64,000 nt of DNA, taken from contig MU839107.1 in assembly GCA_030685235.1 (NCBI GenBank), forward strand, positions 372,001 through 436,000, given 5' to 3'. Of the stretch, positions 20,530 through 32,554 are shown piece after piece. Source of the DNA: Copromyces sp. CBS 386.78. Lineage: Eukaryota; Ascomycota; Sordariomycetes; Sordariales; Sordariaceae. Position 1 is the stretch's first letter, and every line of letters starts with the position of its first letter. The position numbers and the translations under genes are program-made. The notes beneath the pieces were generated by a model. The model had not been told where the DNA came from. It made no database searches and saw only the letters and a program-made list of their open reading frames with translations.

Positions 20530-22581
20530 CCCCTCCTCGACGAGTGCCAGGAAGGGCTTTCGTATCAGCGACTAAAAGCATCGAAGCTTGCCCTGGGTTT
20601 CACCCCTTCATACTTGCTGCGACTACAAACCACCACCTACCTATTTGCAGAACATGGGCTAGCATGGAAATGGAATTCTCTGTCTCGCTCAACCTCCGCA
20701 TTCGGTCTTCAAAACACAGATACCAACATTCGTAATGTACCCACCATGCCTGCCGCTTGTGATAAGAGGTATACACGTTTGGCGAGCGGGTTCTCTCTAG
20801 TTCACTTGAAGGAAGCCATACGTAGAGGTAGCCATACACGCACGACATCGAACTCTGACCATCTTTCTCTTCCAGCGTCACGCAGACGCCAAAATTCTCT
20901 CCTACCGATACATTCCCCGCCTTCATGTTTCTTATAAGTTGCGAGTCGTTGAGGCACGTAGCCCCCACCAACATTTTTCTTGAACCACGGCTAGACCTGC
21001 GTGGCAAGTTTCAAGAAGGCAAATATGAGTGGACCGAGCGCGATGGTGATTGGAATGGTCCGAAGAAAGTGCTGAGCAAGCTTCGAATTATCTAAAACGC
21101 CGAGGAGCTACGGATGAGAATTACCGTCGCCGAGACGAAGAAGCTCCTTGACCGGTCGGCAACGAGAAGTTCCTTGAGGGCTTCAACACCGTCAATGAGG
21201 CGATCAGAAGTGACACAGGCTTGGTCGGTGCCAAGAAAACCAGGCACCAAGGACACTGTTCGTCATGTCGTTACCGCAGTTGAGGCCTCTCCTGCTCGGG
21301 CAGGGCTACAGACGCAGGAGGCTTATGACAGAACGAATGCCATAGATACGGTATCGAGGGAGTTGATCTCCGGCCGGTCGACGGGCGTCCAGTTACTGCT
21401 TCGCAATCCAGGCGTAGCCTTTCATTAAAGTAGGTACCTTACTCTCACAAATGGTGCCCAATAACAGGGTTGAACTGTTGGGTACCTGAATGTCCCTCAC
21501 TTGGTTCAAGTCCAGGACCCACATCTCTGTCTCCCGTCCTGATAGAAAAAGTCCTCGAGGCCGTGGTAGGTACCTCTAGAGGGGACGACACGTCCTATTC
21601 GGCCTAGCGTCTTCGTCGATGTTGTCGTCTGTCGAGCTCTTCCTTGGTGACCAAGCCCCCATGTTGTACATACAGGCTGTGGTACTTGTTAGTGAGTAAA
21701 GTAGTTGTTCACTGCGTTGTGGAGTTGTTTACCTTAATACCTCCCGCTCGATTGTAGACTTGTTCGATATCGCTTGCTACGTTGTGATGACTCCCGTCGA
21801 TAAGCGTTGATGCTGTTGATATCAAGTCCCTACCATGATTCATGACGTCAACTTCCATTTTCAGTCCTCCTAGGTAGTTTCACCACGACTCCACCGTTCT
21901 CCAGCAAGTGGTGGAATCTTTCAAGTGATATCCTGCCATGTACAATTACAGGTTCTCCTGCTCCAGTTGTCGAATTGTGACGGCTTTATGAACCCGTCCG
22001 CCCCAATGCAGTGATAAGAAGTAGTGTTACGCCAAAATAGGGGTCCGCGTCAAAATGTGCAACAGTGCAACTTGAAATGAATCATGTCCATCCAGTCTAT
22101 TTGCAGTGGATCTGGTCTACCACATGTGCTCCAAAAAGGGGGCCCTTATCCAAAATGCCCCCCCTGCCCATCCTTCCTTATATCCGAAGCATCCGAGCCA
22201 GCTTCCCCAAAACCTAAATATACAGGATGAATGCCAAATGCAGGACGCAAAAATAAAGAATAAAAAAACCTTGCGCGTTTGCGTGATTGTTCGCCGAACT
22301 CCATCTTGAAAACCCGAAAAACCGAAAAACCGAAAAGGAAACCATTAAGAAGCTAGGCCCAATCTGTGGCCGTAAAATGCGTAGTCCAGAATTAAGAAGG
22401 CCTGGGTATATCCTCAGAGTGTATGTCTTCTTCTTACTCCACCAGATGCCGGATGGAAGGGGAAAAGGAAACAAAGAGGCTGGTGGTCCACTGAGTCCTC
22501 CTCAAGTCGGGGGAAGAAGGGACAGACTTTCGTTTGTCTTTGCGTCTTCAATAAGATATCTCCATGGTGGCGTCTGGCGTT
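20530..22581. other. Gene-poor region
   Basis: A plus-strand frame at 21114-21428 has an ATG (MRITVAETKKLLDRSATRS) and 104 codons but no family or splice support. A B-box-like GGTTCAAGTCC with a pairing stem near 21502 has no partner. 3' flank of the alternative oxidase from about 22.4 kb. Confidence 0.35.
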
Positions 22582-23867
22582 TTAATGAGTCTCCTTGCTG
22601 ATCACCTCCTCACGCTCCAGACCTGCTGGCCTGGTAACGGAGAGGTGCTTGGGGAAAGCCTTGACGATTCCACCACCGGGGGACTCCGTGAAGGGGTTGG
22701 GGTCGGAGGCCTGGTCAAGGTTGCCAAAGGTGTGGTTGACGCCACGATGGGAAGCCTCATCAGCCTGTGAATTGTTAGCAATAGAACGATCTGCAGAGGT
22801 GGTGACGAAACCTACTCTAACGTAGAGGATGAGATCCTTCATGGTCCTGTGACCCTCGGGCATGTTCCAGTAGCGGACAGCAAGCTCGGGGATACGGAAC
22901 TTGGGGTCAGTCCACTTCTTCAAGCAGCCATGGTCGAGCTCGAGCAAGCAGCGGGTGTAAGTGTGAACAGCCTCTTCCTCAAGGTAGCCGACGAAGCGGT
23001 GGCAAATCTTGGGAGAGAAGAGATAGGAGATGAACATGGCGTTGTAGAAGACGCCCTGGGCACCGAGCACGACAAGTCTCATAAACCTGCCAGGCTTGTA
23101 CATCTCGAGGAAGGTGAGGAGATGCATTCTCTCGTTGTAGGACTCCTCGAGAAGGGACTTGATCCAGCCCTGATCAGGCTTGAAACGGCGGATGGAGTGG
23201 AGATGGCGCAAGCTACCAGCAACCATGCCGGGGACACCAGCAATGGACTCGAGGAAGATGAAGCGGACGAGCTAGTGTTGTTAGCCCAGAACGTGCTCAG
23301 TGAGTTGGTTGAGATGAACCTACCCATTGGTGCTCAGTCAAGGGCTTATTGGCAGCCAGAGCAGTCGTTGGATTCTTGGAGTCCACCTTCTGCTCAGGAC
23401 GCATACCAGTGACAAGATCCATCCAGAATCTTGACCATCTGTTAGCGTTGAATAACGGGAGGATTCAGGGCGTGTACGAACCTGCAAGTGCGGACAATCT
23501 TCCATGCAATCCAGTCACCGAAAGTCCTAGGCTCACGATGGCTGGGAACAACGTTCAAGAGAACATTCTCATTCCAACCCTCGTGGGGCCACGTGAGTGG
23601 CAAATGAGCAAAGGCCTGTCCTTCAACAACCTCTGAAGTCGAAGCTGAAGGAGTAGCAGCACGTGTGGCAGGAGCGACAGGAGGAGAAACATGGCCGGTA
23701 GGAATAGCGATAGCCGGCTTCTCAGAGGTTTTGCTTGTCGAGATGGCGCGAGGATGACGGAGAGCAGCGTAGCCAGCAAATGGCGCGGGAGTGAAGAAGG
23801 ACGAGCCAGCAGACACGCCCTTGGTGAAGAGCCGGAGCTTGGAACGGTCTGGGAGACGGTGAGCCAT
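22582..23867 (-). CDS. aod-3: Mitochondrial alternative oxidase
   Basis: Ubiquinol oxidase of the inner mitochondrial membrane that bypasses complexes III and IV. Exons: 23482-23867, 23324-23438, 22816-23271, 22582-22764, giving 379 residues. Introns are 43, 52 and 51 bp; the last two have CTAAC branch sites, the first is unusually short with CTAAC directly at its 3' end. The N-terminus is Arg/Ser-rich, fitting a mitochondrial presequence. WPHEGW and [10 protein letters not shown] precede the four-helix core. Di-iron ligands are present: E175 (LESIAGVPG), E214/H217 (NERMH), a Glu of LEEEAVH (265-267) and E322/H325 (DEASH). Start at the ATG matching the family N-terminus. The sequence differs clearly from N. 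crassa AOD1 as I remember it, so this is the second paralog; the symbol rests on that inference. Confidence 0.93.
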
Positions 23868-23988
23868 GGTTGTTGATGCTGCGAGTTTGCGACTGAAGAA
23901 GGAACGACTGTGATTCAGATGACGTCTCACTCTTCCAGGATCTCACTCAAGGGACACCACGACGAAAGGGGGCACGACGCAGAAGAAG

Positions 23989-23995
23989 CTTTATA
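23989..23995 (-). promoter_or_regulatory. TATA box of alternative oxidase gene
   Basis: TATAAAG on the minus strand, 122 bp upstream of the ATG. I did not see a CGG-N7-CCG element (the type described for aod-1 induction) between it and the neighbouring gene. Confidence 0.45.
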
Positions 23996-24089
23996 CAGAC
24001 GAGCCATGGCCGACGCACTGGTGACTGGACAGCTCCATCACACAGAAGATCCGTATACACTTGGATATGGAAATCGCAACGCGATGGAG

Positions 24090-24686
24090 CTATGACGGAG
24101 ATAAAAGGCACACCCGAGGATCACCGTGTGTGGAAACGAAAAGAGGCCGGAGTGGGACTTGATTCATCAAGACTGGATTGCATGTGGGAACCCGAGAGAA
24201 GGAGATGAACGGTGAGAGTGCTGTGTTTTCTTCTTTGATTCGAAGGCCTTTGCTCCGGTGGTCCATCAAGCTTCCCTTGTCCCTATCATATGGGCTATTC
24301 CGGGAAACATGCTCCATGACTTGGGAGGGGTCATCGGTGTTGACGGCGGTCGAAGAACATGCTGACACGTGTGTGCCAGGGAAACGAAGGCTGTGACTGT
24401 TTTTCTCAAGGGTCTTGTCTCCTCGGATAAGGTAATCAACGGCCAACGATCTGGGTGTGTCTCGGGAGTGGTGACTTGTTGATAGTTCATCCAGAAGTTC
24501 GGGTTCGCTGAAACATGTGAAATTCGATTGGTCGAAGCTTGTGAAGGGGTCAGCATTTGGCTGTTTGACCCTTCCCGGCATGTTCGGGAGAATGGAAGGA
24601 GTGGAACGGGTGGAGGAGGGAAAGGGATGGTGACCCATGTGAATATCCCGGGACGACGACAAGCTCGCCATGGCGATCATCGTCAT
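24090..24686 (-). CDS. Hypothetical protein
   Basis: An uninterrupted 198-codon frame from ATG 24686 to TAG 24090, with moderately C-biased third positions. The protein is polar and Ser/Pro/His-rich (MASLSSSRDIHMGHHPFPSS, then TPRSLAVDYLIRGDKTLEKN) and has no membrane span, signal or known domain. It would lie tandem upstream of the oxidase gene, leaving about 220 bp for the oxidase promoter. It could be a chance frame. Confidence 0.35.
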   Translation of the reverse strand: MTMIAMASLSSSRDIHMGHHPFPSSTRSTPSILPNMPGRVKQPNADPFTSFDQSNFTCFSEPELLDELSTSHHSRDTPRSLAVDYLIRGDKTLEKNSHSLRFPGTHVSACSSTAVNTDDPSQVMEHVSRNSPYDRDKGSLMDHRSKGLRIKEENTALSPFISFSRVPTCNPVLMNQVPLRPLFVSTHGDPRVCLLSPS

Positions 24687-27600
24687 CTTCGGCTATGTAT
24701 TCAGCCGCAGAGCTTGGCATGATTTTGATGTTGTGAAAGGGCTGGACCGTATGATGGTGAACCTCAGGGTGATTGATGCTCGTGAAAGAAGCAGAGATGT
24801 TTGACGCATATGGCCATGTTGTGGGACTTTGACTCCCCAAGTGTAAAAAAATATCTGACTGATTAGGGGTAGACTATAGGGTAGTTAGTCCTCTATTGAT
24901 AGTTGGTGCCTACCTTGACATTTGGAAGATGATAGTCGGGAGGTCTCGGAGCAACGGAAGACAAGACGTGGCTGGCTCCCGCTGAGTCAGTTTGTCAACA
25001 GCGACGGAGCTCGCGTCCTCATGGCAGCGAGAACAGCGCGCCGTCGCCATTGACCCCTCTTTGGAGATCCATCCGCCACAGGTTTTGTCAATGTGGAATG
25101 CGACAAGAATCGGGGACGAGAAAAGAGAGATGAAATGGATAACATTTTGACGGATTGCATTTGTGATGCCGACTGCGAACATTCAGTTCGAAGGAACATT
25201 CCAGACAAAGGAAGCCTAGGTATGCTTGAGTGCATCAACTTGGAAGGACCAAAGGTTGCCAGAAAATTGTGTCATCATCCTTGGCAGCTCCTTCTCCATC
25301 AAGAATGAACATGGAATTGTTGTTGCCAAAAAGACGTTCGTGATTGTTCGCACTTTCTTTTGCGAACTGCCCCACCAAAGCCGAACCCCTCCGAAAGGCC
25401 CCACTATTTGCGGGCTGTCCCTGGCATTGGCGATAACTTTATTTGTCCCGAGGTTATCCATTGGCTGGTTACAGTCCTGGACTGCATCAATCCTGGTTTG
25501 TGCTTGCTGACCAAACAGCGGCGCCAATTCGAGCAGCCGCCACCTCCATCAGTCAGTCATTCCTTCTCCATCGAACATCAAATGAACTCGAAGTCACACA
25601 GCCCGCAAACATCCACCAGCTTGCCCGCTGACACATTTGTTGACCGCCATCCTTTGACCTTTTTCATGACTCCAAGCCATGATTGAGCATCCGAATGGAT
25701 CTTGTAGGGCTGACAAATCAGATCTTGCTTCGTCGTCACATGGACTCCTTGAGGTTTGCACCATGAGCAAGTTGCCTTGCAATCACGGCTCATCTTCCAG
25801 AGTCCAGTACCTACGGCCCAGGCTCACCGTCAACCATCACGTGCCGCCTCTTATCTTCCTTTCGTCTCTTCTCAAAGTTGGCCGTCGGGGCCGAGAGCTG
25901 GCCGCCAAGGTGCTCACAGAGATAAGAAAGCTCTGGGCAGTACTTTTGAGGCATCTTCACTCGCTGAGACTCACGATACTACAGGTCACTTGATGGATAA
26001 CTTGCTCATCCCGAAACCCGAAACAACCTCAAATTAGAAGGAATGGTGGGGGTTTACCAACTCACGATACCGGAGGGGTGATTACAAACTTTCATGATGG
26101 CTGCCTGGGAGTATAAAAGTGGTGAGGTTCTGACAGCCTGGAACTCCTTCCTGTTCACGATCCTTCGCTTCGTTGACTTCACGACTAACCGCCTCAAACA
26201 ACCGTCACACCGTCAGCAAGTCATCTCAGTAGAACCGCCACATACTACCAGAGCATCCACAGGATTTTCATGGCCAGCGTTAGGCCTCAAGTCATCCTAG
26301 ACGTCAAACACCCCATCGGCTTTATGCAAAGCACCCTCACTCAACATGTTTTTCATCGCAGCTATCCGCAACTGGAGGGTTGACCCTCGCCGCGTCAAGG
26401 ACGAAGCCATCCGCTTTTTGCGGATCTTGACGGGGTCCATGTAGACAGTCCGTCTCCGACTCCATCAGCGCAGTCCGTTTTGTCTAGTGGCAAATCGACC
26501 ATCACCTCTTCTTATCTTCAGGAACGTCCAGTCAACCATCTCACCATCTCACCATCTCACCAGAGTGCATGTTCAGTCGTCAGAAAAAAGAAACAGAAAA
26601 AAGAAACAAAAAAAGTGCGGTAAAGAGTCATCCACCAACTTGCCACACCACACCACATCACATCACATTACATGCTCGACCTTCCAAAACCTTCTCAGCG
26701 TCCCCATCAGCCTCTACATCGAACAACGTCTCTCTCGTCACCCAGTCACCATCAAACACGTCAACAAGACAACATGCGTACTCGCGGCTTAACAACTTTG
26801 ATGACACCGACAAGGGAGCCATCAACATGAACAACTCAACGTGGGTGACCGAGATTGCGTTGTGGCAGATTTGTGCTCAGGGAAGGCTACCGAATGCGGG
26901 ATACGGGACAAGTTTGCGACAAGTTGGGAAGAATGCGACAATGACGGAGGAAGGGGAAATATGACAGCGTCTGGGTGTGGGATTATCTCAGTTTACGCTT
27001 GATGGATGGGGGAGCGGGATGGGTGACAACTGTTGATGGAGATGGAACGTTTGGTTTGCTGGCTTTGCTGGCTATGAAGGACATTGGGGGTTTGTGTCTT
27101 GATGGGATCGGGATGGATGTATCTGAGGGAGAGTGGTAGTGAATGCGGACAGGAGACAATTACGATGATGCGCATGGAAACACAGCAAACGATGGCAATA
27201 ATTTTCGAAAGACAGAACCTGAACATGAGTCACCAGAAAACAGAGACAAAAGAATCCTTTTGACATGCTACCTACCTTGAGCTGCCCTTGGTGTTTGATA
27301 TCAGCCGCATCTGCTCCTAGCGTCAACTGCTACACCCCTTTTATCCTTCATGCCATTTGGTTCGATGGTAAACTGTGCAGGCGGGAATCTGATATGCTTA
27401 AAAAATGAGAATGCACCATAAAGAAGAGGAAAATGACAGAGAATGGATGTCCGAGGTTGGTGAAAAGGTGGGCGGGAGATGGATGTTGTACATATTCTAA
27501 GCGCCGACCTTTTAGGTTGCAGCTATTTTGGGCCATTCCCGTGGCCGACCGACGATCTCGGGAAGCGCTGTAACTATGGGTTTTGGGCGGTTGCACGGTT

Positions 27601-29520
27601 GTGCAATGCCGGCTTGTGAGATCAATGTACAGGAATGGAAGGTCCAGAAGTTAACCAGTTTTTGCAAAATGGTTACAATGGTGGCAGTCAACTTGAACCA
27701 GGAGATTCCTGACCTGGCATCAAGAGTTGGAAACAGATCATGATGGAAATGCCAAGTAACGAATAACAGCTGCCGAACCATTTCTGCCAGCTCTGACACT
27801 GCCCCCCTCAACAGACAGCTGTCAGCCGTGGCTTGTCACCTCCAGCCAGATGTGGCGCGATGGTGGCTGTTGTACTGTAATTGGCGCTCGGACCTTGGTT
27901 TGGCCTGGTTTGGCTGGCCGCCCGCGCAACTGACGGAACTTTGCCAAACCATGGCCTGTTTCACAATTCAGGCGGCTGATTCAAACATGGCTGCTCAAAG
28001 TCAATTCCTTCCCCTTGGTCGACTCACGTCCGCAACCGACTCGGATTTCTGTCTCGCTCATTGTGTGATGACAGCAAATCGGACCTTTCTCAAGGAACCC
28101 GACGTTGTCGTTTTTCATCATTATGACTGCACATCAGTCGCCCAGTGGCGTCACAAAGCGCGTCTTCCATCAACGACAACGACGGCTTTTGAACGACGAC
28201 CAAAACCTCCAACAACGGAGAGCCAATCAACAAACAGTCCCCCGTCCCTGTCCCACGGATCCCAATTGGGCGTCATGATGCAACACATTGCGCCTCAAAA
28301 GATCCCGGGCCAGAAAAGGTCTTGGCTGTTTTACATTTCAAACTCGGATTTGGCCATGCGGACGGCGCTTGCTTGCTTGCTTGCAACCCTATCATCACAA
28401 CAAAAGACGACCGTGAGTACAACCGAGAGCTACGGTCCGCGGAGCAATGTCCCTTTCGTTGTTGATGTTGTTGTTGTTGTTGTTGTTCGAAATAGGCCGA
28501 GAACAATTGCCTTGTTCTAAAGTTCTTAACCCTTGGGTGGGATAACCTTTTGGGTTCCCTCTCTGTTTCCTTTGCCAATATCAATCTCTGTTTGTACGCC
28601 GTCATTGGACTCCGGGCCGTCGGTGGTCTGGGTCGGTCATTGGTCCAGAACCACTTATAAACCTTTCGCGCTCACAGATCGGGGATGTCCCACCTCATCG
28701 GACCTCAACCTCTCTCTCCCATGTCATACTTGACCCCGGAGTAACTCGGTACCCAGGGGCTCCCCATCCATCCAAAGACAACCTCACTCCACCTCCATGC
28801 CACGCGATGCTCCTCTCAAAAAAAAGTCACCATGGTAGTTCCTGGGGCTGGTTTCTCGGCTGCTACCTCTTGGTTCCCCTCAAGAGTACATACGCCCTTC
28901 AACCCCCTTCTTGTTCCATCTCCGACCCCTATCACCATGGCTCCGACAAGTGGTCAGGCCATGACCCCGTATTGAACCATTTGGACATCTCCGGCTCCAA
29001 AGTAACCTAAACTACCAACCCATTACCACCATGTCACCTCGTCTCTACCAGCTGGCTGCTGCTTTCCCTTCTGTCTAATCACCGTGTTCTACCTACTACT
29101 CTTTTTCTTGCCGGCTTTGACTGGACGCTCTCTTGATCAAGTATACGGTTTCTCAATACTACTGCGCGCACGATTTAGAAGGAAGATAGGCGTCCTAACT
29201 ACTGGGCTGGTCCCTCCATTACATACATTCTTTGCCACCTCTATTCTAGCCTGGTGCTCGTTCGTTGATCGACAACAACAATCTCCATACGGACGTAGGG
29301 CTGGCCTTTGAGAGAAAAATCTACGGGTGCCCAACCGAGACGACCTACAACTACCTATCAACACGTCTATCCGGGACGGACGACGACAATTACCAACATC
29401 ATCGACGACCTCAGAGCCGAGACAGTTTCTCTTCTTGGACGACAATTCCGCTGGGCGGAAACTAATATTTACAACCACCACCACCGCTTAATATCGATAC
29501 CCCAAAACACATCCATCACC
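24687..29520. other. Long stretch without a supported gene
   Basis: Several short frames only. A 230-codon plus-strand frame (27828-28520) starts at GTG, has weak codon bias and ends in a GTT-repeat run, so I do not call it. A 32-codon frame at 26346 (MFFIAAIRNWRVDPRRVKDE) and a segment at 26770-26960 (NNSTWVTEIALWQICAQGR) look faintly coding. TTG/GTT repeats at 28459-28486. From about 28.9 kb the sequence becomes pyrimidine-rich, as in a promoter/leader for the next gene. Confidence 0.4.
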
Positions 29521-30722
29521 ATGCTCTGGCAACCAAAAACCCTGCTCGCCACCCTCCTAGCGGCTTCCGGCGTCCAAGCCGGCATCGGCTCCCTCATCGC
29601 CGAAGGCATGACGCGCGGTTCGCCCTCGTACCACAAGCGCATGGAAGAGATGATGGGCAGTTACCTCCTCCGCCGCGGCTTTTTCCAAGAGCGGCAAGAC
29701 ATATCTGCCTCGGCCGTGGGCCAAGACCCCATCTTCACCGCGGACGGCACCCTCAACATGACAGCCTGGAACGCCCAGGTCAACGCGGCGTGCATCTCTT
29801 CTCTCCGACAATTGACGGCTGCGACCAACCCTTCGGGAACGTGCGTGTGCTATAACCTCCCGGCGCTGGATAACTCGACGGGCGTGTTCGAGGCGGACCT
29901 GAGATTGTTCAGGGTCAGTGATGCGCGTGATGCGTTTGCGGGGATCGCGCCGGAGCAGATTAGTGTGGCGGTGAGGTTCGTCGGGGCGAATGTCAAGACG
30001 GCGAGTGGGGATGAGACTATTGCGAGTGCTGCGAGTGCTGCTGCGAATGCGAATGCAAAGGCCTCGCAAGGTGCGGCTTCTTCCGTGTCGGCTGCTGCTT
30101 CAGTGGGAAGAGTAGGCGGAAGCGGCGGCGATGGAGAGGCGGCCAAGGCGCTGCTGGCTGCTAGACAGTCGTCGCAAGGAGATCTGCCGACGAATGGTGA
30201 TCCAACTTTGCTGCAGCAGTATTTGTTTGTCGGGCAGATTGATAGGGAGAAGATGAGTGGTGAGATGACCATGTACGTTCCGTTTCCTTCCCCCATCACC
30301 ATGATAATATCTACGTTACCTTACTAACATGAGAATCCAGGGCCCAACTCCAATCCCTGCTCCTCCCCATCGTCACCCTCTCCGGCACCACGCCCTCGGG
30401 CGGGCAAGTGTCAACCAACATCTCGTCCAACGAAGCGGCCTTTGTCGCCGGCGTCTTTAGCAAGGAGGTCGTCCTATCGGATTTCAACAGGGCTCAGCTG
30501 GCCGTCCAAGACGAAATGGCCCGTCTGAAAAACGGCACCACGGCGTTTGTGTTGCCCGGTGTGCAGATTATGGTCTTCCCGATTGGATTGATCATCACGA
30601 GTGTGTGGTTGGCCGTGTTCATTGCGGCGTATGGGTATGGGACTTTTTGTAGGTATAATTTTGCGGTGCAGTATCGGGAGAGGAGGGCGGCTGTGGAGAG
30701 GGGGGGGATGGCGAGGATTTGA
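29521..30722 (+). CDS. Secreted/plasma-membrane protein with C-terminal span
   Basis: Exons 29521-30272 and 30341-30722; the intron is 68 bp (GTACGT donor, TTACTAACATG branch region, CCAG acceptor, phase 2); 377 residues. Residues 1-20 form a signal peptide (MLWQPKTLLATLLAASGVQA). The ectodomain has N-glycosylation sequons and a Cys cluster (GTCVCYN). The middle is Ala/Ser-rich (about 160-220). A transmembrane helix at about 325-350 (VFPIGLIITSVWLAVFIAAY) precedes a basic cytosolic tail (YRERRAA). This is a type I architecture. The ATG lies after a long A/C-rich leader in good context (ATCACCATGC). I know similar uncharacterised proteins in filamentous ascomycetes but no function. Confidence 0.85.
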
Positions 30723-32554
30723 GTGGTGGTTGGTTGGGAAGGGCAATCAGTAGTGGGTTTGGAGGTGCTGGGGAAGAAGCAAAAGGATGTAGGATGGTGT
30801 TTTGATTCTTGGATATCCCGTTGGAGCGGTCATGATGTTTTTTTTTGTTTTTTTTGGCTTGGGCTTTTCGCTCGCTACCACCACCACCCACACACAGCAT
30901 TTGTACATGCATCGCATCGCATCCCTTTACAAAAAACAGTGATTGGGTTTCTCGCGTTTACATGGAGTTTCTCCTTTCACCTTGTTCATTAGGTGGTCGA
31001 TAGGTGGTCAATCTTTTGCTCAATGGCTGGACATCGAACCTCCCCTTAGTCAACATGGGCGAGGTGCCAGCAGCAGCGGGCGCGTGCTAATGCGACGGCT
31101 AACCCGGTAGGTATCCCAACAGTGAGGCCGAATGATCCGAAGGCCTTTTGACGAGATAGATGTAAACAATTCTCTTCTTGGTGCGTGCGATATTGAAACA
31201 TGAGAAGCATAAAACGCCCGGCATTTTTCAAAATGTTGCATCCGAAGTGTCAAGGGGGAACTTGCAGCCGGTCGGGCGTTTCGGGTGCCACTTCAGTTTG
31301 TTCGCTTTGACGTTGGCGGCGCTACGACAGAGCATTGACTACGGTAGGTAGGTCGCTTGGACCCTGGTCATACTAACAGAATGTCACTGAAATCCCTAGC
31401 CAAAGGGTTAGTGTCTGGTAAAACCACTAACATCACTGTCCCTGTCCCTTGGCACCCGACCGCAGTGAGCAACTAGACCTCTGCACAGTTGTTAGTTAGC
31501 TAGGTACGTTGACGCTACAAGAAACAGGGGCCGGATGGAACGCAACTCGGCGGGGGTTTTATTGTGTGAAAAATAAAAGTCCTTTGTCACTGCGAAAAAG
31601 CACGCTAACAAGCTATATCCATGCATTTCGTCAACCGAACATGCCATCATCTACATGGTCAACCGAACATCCCAAGACTTCCATCGGTTCCTCTTGTCGC
31701 CTGATCGATCGATCGAACAAAACGAAACAACTTGGGGAGAGAGCGCCGAGTCCGTCGAGCAGTGCAGTGCAGTGCGATACCGGTCGCCGAAGTCGCCGCC
31801 GGAGAGAGGACCGAGTTCGGGTGTCCGTTAACATAAACAGTGCGGTCGATGATGCGCCCCATTGATGCGAACGGACGCGCCTGGCCCTCGAGCCCCGGCA
31901 TCCGGCCGAGTCTGTCTGCGATTCAGCATCAGCATCGACAGGACGATGGCGATATCAGGAGACCCGGGCCCCCAAGGCCTCCCGCAAATGGCGTAGCGAG
32001 TGCTACTACACGCCTACGAGTCGAGCCATCGTTCTAGTGCTGAGAGAGAGAGAGAGGCTGTTGGAGGGGTATCCCGTCATCATTCAGTCTAGGCATCCTA
32101 GCGGACAGGTGTTGGATATACTAGTGTATACAGAGGAGAAGGCGGCGGACGTACATGCGGGAATCGATCGATTGAATGAAAGAGGAGGAGGCTCGAGGCA
32201 GGGCAGGGTATCGCTGTTTTGACGCGCGGTGCTCGACTCGAGTCCTCGTGCTTGGTGTTATCCCGGTGCCGGTGCCGGTGCCGGTGCCAACCCGTCATGT
32301 TCGGATTCGTCGTCGTGGTGTTTGGTTTGTCCATGTTTCCGACAAGATCTCCTTTTGTATTGATGTTTACTACAGGTTATGTTGTTCTAGAGTCATGCAG
32401 TGACGAGCCTTGAAGATCATCAACATCGAGAAACGACAATCATCAACCGAACTCCCGAAATCCGTGCAAACACTGCACAGCACATCTACCTACTCGAGAT
32501 ACCCACCATCGACACCATCATCCACAACGCAGCCAACAACAACAATAAGCGAGA
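30723..32554. other. Intergenic region
   Basis: 3' flank of the membrane protein gene and promoter of the large acidic protein gene. Short repeats: (GATC)n at 31703-31712, (GA)n at 32042-32055, (CGGTGC)n at 32264-32288. No gene supported. Confidence 0.5.

Noticed and set aside
21490..21520. B-box-like GGTTCAAGTCC with a pairing stem
   Set aside because: No acceptor partner, A box or terminator nearby.
27828..28520. 230-codon plus-strand frame
   Set aside because: Starts at GTG, has weak codon bias, no splice context and ends in a GTT repeat; a frame of this length by chance is not surprising here.
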